Shown here: positions 35,116-43,477 of the stretch, one piece after another | Position numbering within the stretch: the first letter of the stretch is position 1 | Layout: each line of letters starts with the position of its first letter | Assembly (NCBI RefSeq): GCF_016907055.1 | Contig: NZ_JAFBBG010000009.1 | Location: forward strand, 1 to 60,049 | Direction: 5' to 3' | From: Paracholeplasma morum | GTDB lineage: Bacteria > Bacillota_I > Bacilli_A > Acholeplasmatales > UBA5453 | Length of the DNA stretch: 60,049 bases | The notes under the pieces: generated by a model | Told to the model about the DNA's origin: nothing | The model's input: the letters and a program-made list of their open reading frames with translations, nothing else | The model's database searches: none | Translations under genes and position numbers: made by a program

Positions 35116-35150
35116 AAGACTAGGAGTTATTCTCTTAGTCTTTTATTTTT
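35116..35150 (+). terminator. Second terminator, probable IS110 target site
   Basis: AAGACTAGGAG (35116-35126) pairs with CTCTTAGTCTT (35132-35142, one G-U), followed by a T-rich tract. The element probably inserted at the CT at 35140-35141, at the base of this stem. Confidence 0.65.
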
Positions 35151-35158
35151 ATATAATT

Positions 35159-35305
35159 GGTAGTAAAATGAGGGCGAAGGCGTAGTTAAACAATTTGAAC
35201 TTCGAGTTCGTAAAAACTAGTATACCTTTGAGTATTTATGATAGTCTACGCCTTCCTATGATTTACTACGAGCTAAGAGAGATGACTCTTGGCTTTTCTT
35301 TTTTA
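35159..35305 (+). ncRNA. Structured RNA candidate upstream of IS110 transposase (possible bridge/seek RNA)
   Basis: A TATAAT lies at 35152-35157. Downstream an outer stem GTAGTAAA/TTTACTAC (35160-35167 with 35262-35269) encloses an inner ten-pair stem GAAGGCGTAG/CTACGCCTTC (35176-35185 with 35246-35255). The two stems are separated by an internal loop (35168-35175 and 35256-35261). A hairpin GAACT-TCG-AGTTC (35197-35209) sits in the apical part. A terminator hairpin AGCTAAGAG/CTCTTGGCT (35271-35279 with 35286-35294) and a T-rich run close it. The non-coding region 5' of the transposase gene is where IS110-group elements such as IS621 encode their bridge RNA. Guide pairing was not established. 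Confidence 0.55.
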
Positions 35306-35512
35306 TAGGCATATAGAAAAGAAAGTTTGAAAGGAAGGACGTGCGGGCCTTTGAACCTCGAGTTCGCGAAAAAAATGTCCAAAATTTCAGTTTATACACG
35401 AAACTAGTTTAGATCTAATGGTGTCAATGAACACGTATGAACAACGAAAAAAAGTAAGTGTATTTAAACTGAAACGAACCGTATCATCTAACAAAGAAAG
35501 GTGGTAAGTACT
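35306..35512. other. Non-coding leader of the IS110 transposase gene with a second long stem
   Basis: The 10-base TTTCAGTTTA and the adjoining TACAC (35385-35399) pair with GTGTA and TAAACTGAAA (35458-35474, two-base bulge), giving a 15-pair stem just before the gene. TTTGAACCTCGAGTTCG at 35350-35366 nearly repeats 35194-35210. Small palindromes AAACTAGTTT and TAGATCTA lie inside the stem. Confidence 0.5.
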
Positions 35513-36712
35513 GTGAAGAGTCCATGTGTAGCAGTGGACGTATCCAAGGGAAAGAGTTATTATCAAGGGTTTATTGAAATAGATAAACCAGCTAACAAAG
35601 CGACACCTATTCAAAACGAATTAGAGGGGTTTAAGTCTGTGTATGAATTAGGTCAAACATTGAAGGAAACGTATAGCGATGTCGTCTACGTATTTGAATC
35701 AACTGGGATCTATCATAAAGCGTTAGAAACATTTCTTATGAATCATGATGAAAAGTGTATTATTCTAAATCCTTTAGAGGCTTCAAAGATAAGAAAAACA
35801 GACTTAAGATCGACTAAGACAGACGCTAGGGACTGTAAGAGTATCGCTAAGGCATACTTCATGAAAGACTTTAGATTGCACGATCAAAAAGATGAACTCT
35901 ATGAGAAACTTCATAGTATGAATGGACATTACACTTTTCTTATTCAGCAGTTAAGAGAAATGAAGGTCCATTTTAGAAATGCTTTAGACATCGTGTATCC
36001 AAGGTTCGATGTAGTTTATCCAAATCCTTATTTGGACATTCCCATGTCAATCTTAAAGCGATATGCTCATCCTTACGAACTAAAGAATAAGCGCTTCGAA
36101 ACAATTGTGAAGTATATCATGAAAGATACCAAACATAGAGAACCAAAAGCAATGGATGAAGCTAAGAAACTCAAAGGTTATATTGACAATGTGTCTTCAG
36201 GTTGTCGTAGTAGTTCCTTTGAAGTAACCATTCTAAAGACTATGGTTAATAAGATCAGTGATCAAGAAGTTGAAATCGAGTTATGTTTGGATGAAATGAG
36301 AGAATTAGTGAGTGAAGTACCGCTTTATCATCAATTGATGAGTATTCCAGGCATCGGAGACAATCTCGCAATCAGACTGATAGGAGAATTAGGAAATTTA
36401 GACCGGTTTGAACGTAGTGAACAATTAGTCGCCTATGCTGGTATCGATCCTAGAGTGTATCAATCTGGTCAAATGACAGGTGAACATCTACACATTACGA
36501 AGAAAGGTAATAAACACCTAAGGACGTTATTATTCTTGGCTATGTCGAGTAATGTGAGAATTGGAAAAACAAACATAATTTTAAATTTTTACAACAAAAA
36601 AAGGCAACAAACGAACCCTCTCGTTTATAAAGCTGCCTTAATTGCCTGTGCCAATAAATTACTCAGAATAATCTTTGGCATGTACAAGAGTGGAAAGAAC
36701 TTCCACAAATAA
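35513..36712 (+). CDS. IS110-family transposase (DEDD recombinase)
   Basis: 399 residues from the GTG at 35513. AAAGAAAGGTGG lies 8 bases upstream, and the GTG at 35501 lies inside that site. The N-terminal RuvC-like domain carries D9 (DVSK), E62 (FESTG) and D104/D107 (TKTDARD). After a helical linker, the C-terminal Transposase_20 domain has SIPGIGDNLAIRLIGE, YAGIDP and the serine S318 in YQSGQMTG, the probable second active-site residue of IS110 recombinases. Full length, so the element may be active. IS110 enzymes work with an element-encoded guide RNA. Confidence 0.95.
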   Translation: MKSPCVAVDVSKGKSYYQGFIEIDKPANKATPIQNELEGFKSVYELGQTLKETYSDVVYVFESTGIYHKALETFLMNHDEKCIILNPLEASKIRKTDLRSTKTDARDCKSIAKAYFMKDFRLHDQKDELYEKLHSMNGHYTFLIQQLREMKVHFRNALDIVYPRFDVVYPNPYLDIPMSILKRYAHPYELKNKRFETIVKYIMKDTKHREPKAMDEAKKLKGYIDNVSSGCRSSSFEVTILKTMVNKISDQEVEIELCLDEMRELVSEVPLYHQLMSIPGIGDNLAIRLIGELGNLDRFERSEQLVAYAGIDPRVYQSGQMTGEHLHITKKGNKHLRTLLFLAMSSNVRIGKTNIILNFYNKKRQQTNPLVYKAALIACANKLLRIIFGMYKSGKNFHK

Positions 36713-36971
36713 ATTTCAATTTCATTATACTACTTAGAATACTAGATTTCAAATCTGGTTTTTAAGTGTGTTCATAAATAGGGATAAATAAAACTTAAAC
36801 TAGTGTTGACTTCCTTTATCTAATTTTTTTCATAAAAATGGCCATTTTTGATAGGAAAAATATAATAGAATAAAAAAAATGAAATTGCTGAGCTCTATAA
36901 ATAGATATTTATGCATATGAGTGATAGAATAAAGTATAACAATTTTGAATTTCAAATGAAGAGGTGGGACT
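36713..36971. other. Right end of IS110 and upstream region of the giant gene
   Basis: TTGACT at 36806-36811 lies near the inferred right end of the IS (CT at 36820-36821). Beyond it, a perfect 16-base palindrome AAAAATGGCCATTTTT (36834-36849) stands 11 bases before a TATAAT (36861-36866) that is the best -10 for the giant gene. No -35 match is visible. AGAGGTGGG precedes the ATG at 36972. Confidence 0.5.
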
Positions 36972-39900
36972 ATGGCAATACAAGCTTCAGAAATGATACA
37001 ATACTTAAATTATGCAGCGATAGGGATACTGGTAATTGCTGCCTTAAGGGGGTTTTGGCACGGTTTCTTCAAGTCGACATTCTTTTTCATATGGACTGCA
37101 GGTATATTAGTCCTGGCTTTTTTAATGATGAATTCTGTGTCTTCAATCTTGATGAAACAAAATGTAGGGTCACTATTATCTTTTGTTGATATTGGCGTAC
37201 CAATCACTAATATAGAAGATACAGTAGTTGCTTATTTGATTCATACAAAACCAGGATTAGCGGATGTGCTAGTAGATGGATCCGATGCACTTGCCTTGGT
37301 TTATGGAATCACGCAAATGGTTGTAAACATTGTATTTATGGTAATTGTGTTTGTTTTAAACCTAACGGTATTTAAACTCATCGGTTGGATAATATACTTA
37401 ATCGTTAAACCTAAAAAACGTGATGCCTCTGGTAAGAAGAGAAAAAAGAAAATGACTTCACGTTTGCTTGGTAGTGGGGTTGGCTTATTAAGAGGTGCAT
37501 TTTTAATTCTTTTAATATCCATGCCAATCGCAGCGATTGCTTCAATGTCTGGTGCACTTGATTTGGCCATGACTCAATCGGAGGCAAGCGCCCCAAGATA
37601 TCAGTTATACATAAGAAATGACGAAGTGATGCTAGTTGAGCAACAACCATTGGATCAACAATCCTCCGAACAAGAGATGTTAAATCAAGTAAGAGAATTC
37701 TTGACTAACTATCGTACCAGCTATGTTGGATCGATTGCAGGATTTGTGAAGATCAACGATGTTGAGTTGGATACTTACGTTTTTGACTCTATTCTCTCAG
37801 TCAAAGTTAAATCTGATAACCTCGATACCGAATTGAAATTCAGAGCTGAGTTAGCAAGAGCATTAGAAGCCGTTAAGATTATTATTGAAGCCAATGATGG
37901 TTCAACACAAATTGATGATACCATCATTGAAAAGCTCTCTCCTGATGATGTTACTGAGATTATGAACCTTATCTCAGAGTTAGATTTAATCGATGTCATT
38001 GTCCCAGTTGGACTAGAGTACTTGGTCAATAGTGGTGATTTTGATGAAATGCTTGAAGGCTATGAAGACATATTTGTACTAGAAGATTTAAAGGCAATTA
38101 ATATTGCTTCAGACATTGGCGTTCTTGGCGATGTGTTTGCGAATGCACTAACACTTATTCAAGCCCAAGAAGGCGTTCCACTTAAAGACATCAACTATTT
38201 TGAATTTGATGGAGACATAGTCAAAGATATTTTTGATAGTCTAGGCGATTTAGAATTGCTTCAATACGGCTTACCAGTTGCCTTAAACTATGCATTAGGC
38301 CTTGATGGCGTTGAAGAAATGTTAACTAAACAAGGTTTAACTAAAGAAGATTTAGTACTTCCTGATGGCACGAAACTTAATGAAGACTTCGAATCAATCG
38401 CTGATATGTATGTGGCAATTCAAGGATTAGGAATTACCTCATTCAGTGATTTTGACCGATTCAAGGATAAAGAATTCTTAGAGAGCATTAATGATCAAGC
38501 TATTTCTGATGTATTTGATGCATTATTCAGTTTTAACTTAATTAACGATAATAAAGACGCAGTGGGTGGCGTATTGTTTGATTTATTAACAGAAAGTCTT
38601 CCAACGGAGTACAAAGATTTACTAACCAAAGACGACATCACTACAAACCTTAATGCCACTGAAATGACCAACTTGATCTTATTAGCTAAAGTTGTTATGT
38701 CTACTGGTATCCTTGATTTAACTGGTGGTGAAAACCCAGATTACGCAGGAATCCTAAGTACGGCTAATATTGATTCAATCGTTGAAAAAATCAGCGGGTC
38801 GAATTTAATCAGCACGAAGATGAATGACGTTGTTGAAGTTCTATTAGCTCAGTTTAATCTAGGCGTTACGCTAGAAATTCCAGAAACCATCATTTGGTCT
38901 GAACAATCTGGTAAAGACGAACTTACAGCCCTATTGAATGCGGCAAGAGAAATACTGGCTGCGGACATCTTGGGTGGCAATTTATCTAACTTAACCGATA
39001 ACGATGTGGACAGATTATCGCTTTACCTATCTAACTCACTCGTAATCAAACATAACTTAAATGCTATTTTCAATAAATTAACATCTGAAACCAATTTAGG
39101 TGACATCGAAATTGTGCTTCCTGAAACACCAAACGATTGGACAGAAACAGAACTTAATTCATTATTGAAAGGCACAATCATCCTAATGGAAGCAGGCACA
39201 AACACGGATGCTTTATTAGGACTTACAGAAGCTCAAATCCACACACTGGCCTTATCTAAGGTACTTTCGAATACATTTGAAGGCGTATTCTTGGATATGG
39301 TTGCTGAAGGCGGAGAGTTATCCGGCATGTTGTTCGTTCCAGAAGAATTGACGTGGTATTCAGAAGGCGACTCAATTGGTGAGTTAGAATACATGTTACT
39401 CGCATTAATTGAAATTGTACCTGAAGGCACGAACATCAATGATTTTACAATCAATTTAAGCACGCTAAATGGCGTGGATATTCCAAAAATACTTAGATCT
39501 AAGACTGTTGAGATGACATTGGTAGAAACCATTAAGTCAATGATTACAACAGGGGACTTATCAAGTTATATCGAACCTAAGTTGCCAGATGATACAGATT
39601 ATGTCTGGTATCAAGATACAGACCAAACGTATCCTGATGGCGATTTAATCCCATTATTACTTGCTGTTCAAAACTTGAGTGGCTTAGGCGTTGCCTTAGA
39701 TCAAGTCAGCTATTCAGTGATTACAACTGCACTTGAAAATCCAGAAAATAAAGCTGCATTGGGTGAGTCATTATTATCATCAAGAATTCTTAAGAACTCT
39801 TTAGATAAGTTATTCACATCAATTTTAACTACTCAAGCTGGATTATCGATTACGATTGATAATAAGGCTAACCCAACTTTCTGGGATAATGAACTTCCTA

Positions 39901-42900
39901 GATTACTCGATGCCGTAAGCGTATTTGGATCATCCGACCTCAATGCGAATACATTATTAGGGTTATCTGAAGCCAATATCAGTTTAATCGCGAAATCCCA
40001 TATTATCGCTAACGTATTTGAAAGTATTCTTATGGATATGAGTAGCGAAGGTAACGATTTACACGGTCAAATATATATTCCAGAAGCCATTACATGGCAC
40101 TCTGAAGGGGATACAAAGGGCGAACTCGAACACTTACTTGTAGCGCTCAAAGCACTCGTTCCTGGTGGAGACTTAGCAGCAGCAAACATTGATTTTGATG
40201 CGTTAATGGGTGCCGATATTACTGTATTAATGGCCTCGAAAGTCATCGAACATACGGCAGTAGAAACCGTTAAACCAATGATTTTAACAGGTGAATTATC
40301 TGGTTATATCGAACCTAAGTTACCTGATGATACAGACTATGTGTGGTACCAAGACACAGATGAAACCTATCCTGATGGCGATTTAATCCCATTACTTAAA
40401 GCTATTCAAACCTTAGATAATCAAGGTGTTTCATTAACGACATTTGATTACACTTCATTAACAACAGCATTGTCTGATGAACAAAGTGTTCAATCCATCA
40501 ATGATACGCTATTATCTTCTAGAATTATCCATAACTCACTTGATAAGATGTTCACATCTATCTTAAACAGCAATGCAGGATTCGCTGTTACACTTGACAA
40601 CAAGTCAAATCCAACATTCTGGAATGGCACTGAGACAGAAGATGGTGAATTAATCAAGTTATTAAGATCTGTTAAACTATTAGGTTCGAACGATCTTGAT
40701 GCCAATGCAATTACATCTGATTTATTAGTGGATTTAATTGATGCAGGTTCAAGTATTGTAAGAACACAAATCTCTAAAGCCATTGTTGATACAGGTATTG
40801 AAATCCCAGATTCAGCATTTGAAACAGGATCAACAACCGAAATTAAAGAATCTGAATTAAGAGCTGTTGCCGTTGCACTTGATGCAGTAGGAACCGTTAA
40901 TGATGTTTCAACCATGGATGCTTCAAGCATTAATGCGGCTAAATTAACCGCATTACTAGCTGCAAATTCAGTGATTGTTAACAGACAGATTTCCAAGGCT
41001 ATTATTGATAGCGGACTTGAAATTCCAGAAAGTGCATTTGTGGATGAGACTCAGAAAGATATCACTCCAACAGAGCTGAATGCTATTGTTACCGCATTAG
41101 GTACTTTAGGTTCCGTTGAAGAAGTATCGACAATGAATGCTTCAACCATTGATGCGGCTACATTAACTGGTCTATTAGCAGCAGATTCAGTGATTGTTAA
41201 CAGACAAATCTCTAAAGCTATTATTGATAGCGGATTAAGTATTCCAACTAGCGCATATGTCGTAGGTTCAACTAAGGACATCAAGCCTGAAGAACTCGAT
41301 GCTATCGTATTAGCGTTACAACATGTTGGTTCAGTAGATGAAGTATCTAACCTAGATTCATCAACCATTGATGCTCAATTAATTAATGACCTATTGAGTG
41401 CAAACTCATTAATCGTTAACAGACAAATCTCGAACGCTATTTTGAACCCTTCGGCAGGATTAGATATTCCAGATGAAGCAAAAGAAACGTCAGAAGATAT
41501 TTACGCAACCGAATTACAAAACTTAGCTACAGCATTAGGTTTCATTGGAGATGGATCAGTCAATGGCGTATCTTCATTGGATCAAAACTCCATTAATGCG
41601 ACACTTCTAGCGAACCTATTGGCAGCCGATTCGTTGATCGTTAATCGACAAATCTCTACAGCAATTATTAATTCTGGCTTATCAATTCCAGATGATGCTT
41701 TTGTAGAAGGATCTACTAAAGATATTACGCCTGAGGAATTAGAAGCATTAACTCAAGCATTAGGACACTTAGGAACAGGTTCGATTGCATCAATCAGTAC
41801 ACTTGATGCGGATGCTATAAACAGCACATTGTTAACTACCCTATTGAGTGAAAACTCATTAATCGTTAATAGACAAATCTCAAGCGCAGTCATTAGTTCA
41901 GGATTATCGATCCCAACAGACGCTTACGTGTTAGGTTCAACAGAAGACATTAAGTCTACTGAACTTAGCGCTCTAGCAACTGCATTAGGTTATTTAGGAA
42001 CTGGTTCAATCGCATCTGTTTCAACATTAGACGCTGATGCTATTGATTCCACATTATTAACTAACTTACTAAGTGCCAACTCAGTGATTGTTAATAGACA
42101 AATCTCAAGCGCAGTTATTAGTTCAGGATTATCAATCCCAAGTGAAGCTTATGTGATAGGTTCAACAGAAGACATTACGTCTGCTGAACTTAGCGCTCTA
42201 GCAACTGCATTAGGTTACTTAGGAACAGGCTCGATTGCATCTGTATCTTCATTGAATGCAAGCACAATTGACAGTGATTTATTATCTGATCTACTAAGTG
42301 CCAACTCAGTGATTGTCAATAGACAAATCTCAAGTGCAGTTATTGCATCTGGATTAACAATCCCAACCGACGCATACGTATTAGGATCAAGTGTTGACTT
42401 AACATCAACAGAGTTATCAGCAGTGGCCTTAGCGCTAGGCCATTTAGGTGGCACATTGGATTCTGTATCTAGCCTATCCGCTAACGCTATTAATGGTCAG
42501 TTATTGACAAACTTATTAACAGACAACTCAGTCATTGTTAATCGTCAAATTTCAACTGCAATTATTACCGCTGGATTAACCAGTGGTAACATAGATGCCA
42601 TTGTAAACGACATTAATTCACCAAGAAATGGCGAAGTTAAATACATTGAAATGGTAGGACTTGCCGAAGCCTTAACATCTATGGGTGCATCAACAACCAT
42701 TGCAGATATCGCTTCATTAAATGCAAACATGGTTTCTACATTCAGTGATGAAACAATCGACATTATGTTTGATCCGGATTATACGATTATCTACTACATA
42801 ATCGAAGATGAATTATCTGCTAACCCAGCTTATACATTCTTCTTAACACCTACTGATTACGTTGATGATAATCCGGCTAACCGAATCAAACGTGAGAAAC

Positions 42901-42935
42901 TTGTTACTGATTTAAAGGCAGGAATCTCATTCTAA
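36972..42935 (+). CDS. Giant CvpA-like membrane protein with long repeat-rich extracellular region (1987 aa)
   Basis: Residues 1-~192 hold four membrane segments (~13-28, 33-55, 108-142, 166-192) with CvpA-like features: RGFWHGFFKSTFFF early, and GLLRGAFLILLISMP in the last one. A Lys/Arg-rich loop (143-165) lies between segments 3 and 4 and should be cytosolic, which puts residues 193-1987 outside. That part is acidic and lacks Cys. It contains related modules: two 246-residue units (marked by YIEPKLPDDTDYVWYQDTD at 866 and 1112) and then about eight tandem units of 73-75 residues (S-x-IVNRQIS at residues 1260 to 1853). No C-terminal anchor or known adhesin domain is seen. Possibly a surface or envelope-organising protein. 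Confidence 0.7.
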   Translation: MAIQASEMIQYLNYAAIGILVIAALRGFWHGFFKSTFFFIWTAGILVLAFLMMNSVSSILMKQNVGSLLSFVDIGVPITNIEDTVVAYLIHTKPGLADVLVDGSDALALVYGITQMVVNIVFMVIVFVLNLTVFKLIGWIIYLIVKPKKRDASGKKRKKKMTSRLLGSGVGLLRGAFLILLISMPIAAIASMSGALDLAMTQSEASAPRYQLYIRNDEVMLVEQQPLDQQSSEQEMLNQVREFLTNYRTSYVGSIAGFVKINDVELDTYVFDSILSVKVKSDNLDTELKFRAELARALEAVKIIIEANDGSTQIDDTIIEKLSPDDVTEIMNLISELDLIDVIVPVGLEYLVNSGDFDEMLEGYEDIFVLEDLKAINIASDIGVLGDVFANALTLIQAQEGVPLKDINYFEFDGDIVKDIFDSLGDLELLQYGLPVALNYALGLDGVEEMLTKQGLTKEDLVLPDGTKLNEDFESIADMYVAIQGLGITSFSDFDRFKDKEFLESINDQAISDVFDALFSFNLINDNKDAVGGVLFDLLTESLPTEYKDLLTKDDITTNLNATEMTNLILLAKVVMSTGILDLTGGENPDYAGILSTANIDSIVEKISGSNLISTKMNDVVEVLLAQFNLGVTLEIPETIIWSEQSGKDELTALLNAAREILAADILGGNLSNLTDNDVDRLSLYLSNSLVIKHNLNAIFNKLTSETNLGDIEIVLPETPNDWTETELNSLLKGTIILMEAGTNTDALLGLTEAQIHTLALSKVLSNTFEGVFLDMVAEGGELSGMLFVPEELTWYSEGDSIGELEYMLLALIEIVPEGTNINDFTINLSTLNGVDIPKILRSKTVEMTLVETIKSMITTGDLSSYIEPKLPDDTDYVWYQDTDQTYPDGDLIPLLLAVQNLSGLGVALDQVSYSVITTALENPENKAALGESLLSSRILKNSLDKLFTSILTTQAGLSITIDNKANPTFWDNELPRLLDAVSVFGSSDLNANTLLGLSEANISLIAKSHIIANVFESILMDMSSEGNDLHGQIYIPEAITWHSEGDTKGELEHLLVALKALVPGGDLAAANIDFDALMGADITVLMASKVIEHTAVETVKPMILTGELSGYIEPKLPDDTDYVWYQDTDETYPDGDLIPLLKAIQTLDNQGVSLTTFDYTSLTTALSDEQSVQSINDTLLSSRIIHNSLDKMFTSILNSNAGFAVTLDNKSNPTFWNGTETEDGELIKLLRSVKLLGSNDLDANAITSDLLVDLIDAGSSIVRTQISKAIVDTGIEIPDSAFETGSTTEIKESELRAVAVALDAVGTVNDVSTMDASSINAAKLTALLAANSVIVNRQISKAIIDSGLEIPESAFVDETQKDITPTELNAIVTALGTLGSVEEVSTMNASTIDAATLTGLLAADSVIVNRQISKAIIDSGLSIPTSAYVVGSTKDIKPEELDAIVLALQHVGSVDEVSNLDSSTIDAQLINDLLSANSLIVNRQISNAILNPSAGLDIPDEAKETSEDIYATELQNLATALGFIGDGSVNGVSSLDQNSINATLLANLLAADSLIVNRQISTAIINSGLSIPDDAFVEGSTKDITPEELEALTQALGHLGTGSIASISTLDADAINSTLLTTLLSENSLIVNRQISSAVISSGLSIPTDAYVLGSTEDIKSTELSALATALGYLGTGSIASVSTLDADAIDSTLLTNLLSANSVIVNRQISSAVISSGLSIPSEAYVIGSTEDITSAELSALATALGYLGTGSIASVSSLNASTIDSDLLSDLLSANSVIVNRQISSAVIASGLTIPTDAYVLGSSVDLTSTELSAVALALGHLGGTLDSVSSLSANAINGQLLTNLLTDNSVIVNRQISTAIITAGLTSGNIDAIVNDINSPRNGEVKYIEMVGLAEALTSMGASTTIADIASLNANMVSTFSDETIDIMFDPDYTIIYYIIEDELSANPAYTFFLTPTDYVDDNPANRIKREKLVTDLKAGISF
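39270..40748 (+). repeat. Two 738-base coding repeats inside the giant gene
   Basis: Equivalent codons of the YIEPK segment lie at 39567 and 40305, exactly 738 bases (246 codons) apart. Matching blocks before and after it include NVFE-x-ILMDM-like, EG/ELxxLLxAL and SLDKxFTSIL segments. The outer limits are approximate. Confidence 0.75.
40749..42600 (+). repeat. Tandem array of 219-225-base coding repeats
   Basis: The codon for the Ser of S-x-IV-x-x-QIS recurs at 40749, 40968, 41187, 41406, 41631, 41856, 42081, 42306 and 42528, giving periods of 219, 219, 219, 225, 225, 225, 225 and 222 bases. Units starting at 41856 and 42081 are nearly identical over long stretches at DNA level, so part of the array is recent. 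Confidence 0.9.
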
Positions 42936-42939
42936 ATCA

Positions 42940-42972
42940 AAATCCCTAAGTGAAAACTTGGGGATTTTTTTC
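42940..42972 (+). terminator. Terminator after the giant gene
   Basis: AAATCCCTAAGT (42940-42951) pairs with ACTTGGGGATTT (42956-42967, one G-U) across a GAAA loop, followed by T residues. Confidence 0.9.
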
Positions 42973-43015
42973 TAGATATAATTGAAAATGTGTTATCATA
43001 CTTTTAGGTGATAAA

Positions 43016-43477
43016 ATGGTATACACGCTGATATTTGTCTTAACAGAAAATAAAATCCTACTCATTAACCGCGAGAAATCGCCTTGGAAAGGGTGTTGGA
43101 ACGGATTAGGTGGTAAGATTGAAGCCAATGAGACGGTTGTTGAATCCACAATTAGAGAGCTTAAAGAAGAGACTGGATTAGATGTTTTAGAAAAAAACGT
43201 TATCTACAAAGGCAAGCTCACCTGGAATACCTCTAGTGATTATTTGCATATATTTATTTGTTATACCGATACACTCATTAATACCCCTGTTAAAACAAGA
43301 GAAGGTATTTTGGATTACAAGTCGCTAGACTGGATTATGGGTCATAATTTAGGTGTTGCTCATAATATTCCATTTTTCATTGAGTCTGTTTTATTTGAGG
43401 AAGATCTATACGATTATCATTGCATATTCGATGAAGATACTTTATTAGATGTTACAAAAGAAAAGGTGATTAAATGA
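43016..43477 (+). CDS. Nudix hydrolase, MutT/8-oxo-dGTP diphosphatase-like
   Basis: 153 residues with a full Nudix box GGKIEANETVVESTIRELKEETGL (residues ~40-63). The lead-in LLINREKSPWKGCWNGLGGK is like the streptococcal MutX type of MutT protein, which removes 8-oxo-dGTP from the nucleotide pool. The C-terminal 40 residues are less conserved. AGGTGATAAA precedes the ATG. It overlaps the next gene by four bases (ATGA). Confidence 0.85.
   Translation: MVYTLIFVLTENKILLINREKSPWKGCWNGLGGKIEANETVVESTIRELKEETGLDVLEKNVIYKGKLTWNTSSDYLHIFICYTDTLINTPVKTREGILDYKSLDWIMGHNLGVAHNIPFFIESVLFEEDLYDYHCIFDEDTLLDVTKEKVIK

Larger units (their letters stand above)
35140..36821 (+). mobile_element. IS110-family insertion sequence (boundaries inferred)
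   Basis: A single transposase gene preceded by a non-coding region of about 370 bases and followed by about 110 bases. There are no terminal inverted repeats, as usual for IS110. The limits are set by a shared CT at 35140-35141 and 36820-36821. Joining the flanks at CT restores a terminator stem with a T tract. Joining the element's ends places TTGACT (36806-36811) 18-20 bases before TATATA/TATAAT (35150-35157), the kind of junction promoter described for circular IS110 intermediates. The boundaries are an inference; the family is certain. Confidence 0.6.

Noticed and set aside
40749-42600. CRISPR-like array from regular repeats
   Set aside because: Period is 219-225 bases, in frame and coding, with no short repeat/spacer alternation and no cas genes.
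37301-42763. Several long open frames on the minus strand inside the giant gene (for example 40490-40996)
   Set aside because: They follow the repeat composition of the plus-strand gene, lack ribosome binding sites and resemble no protein; shadows.
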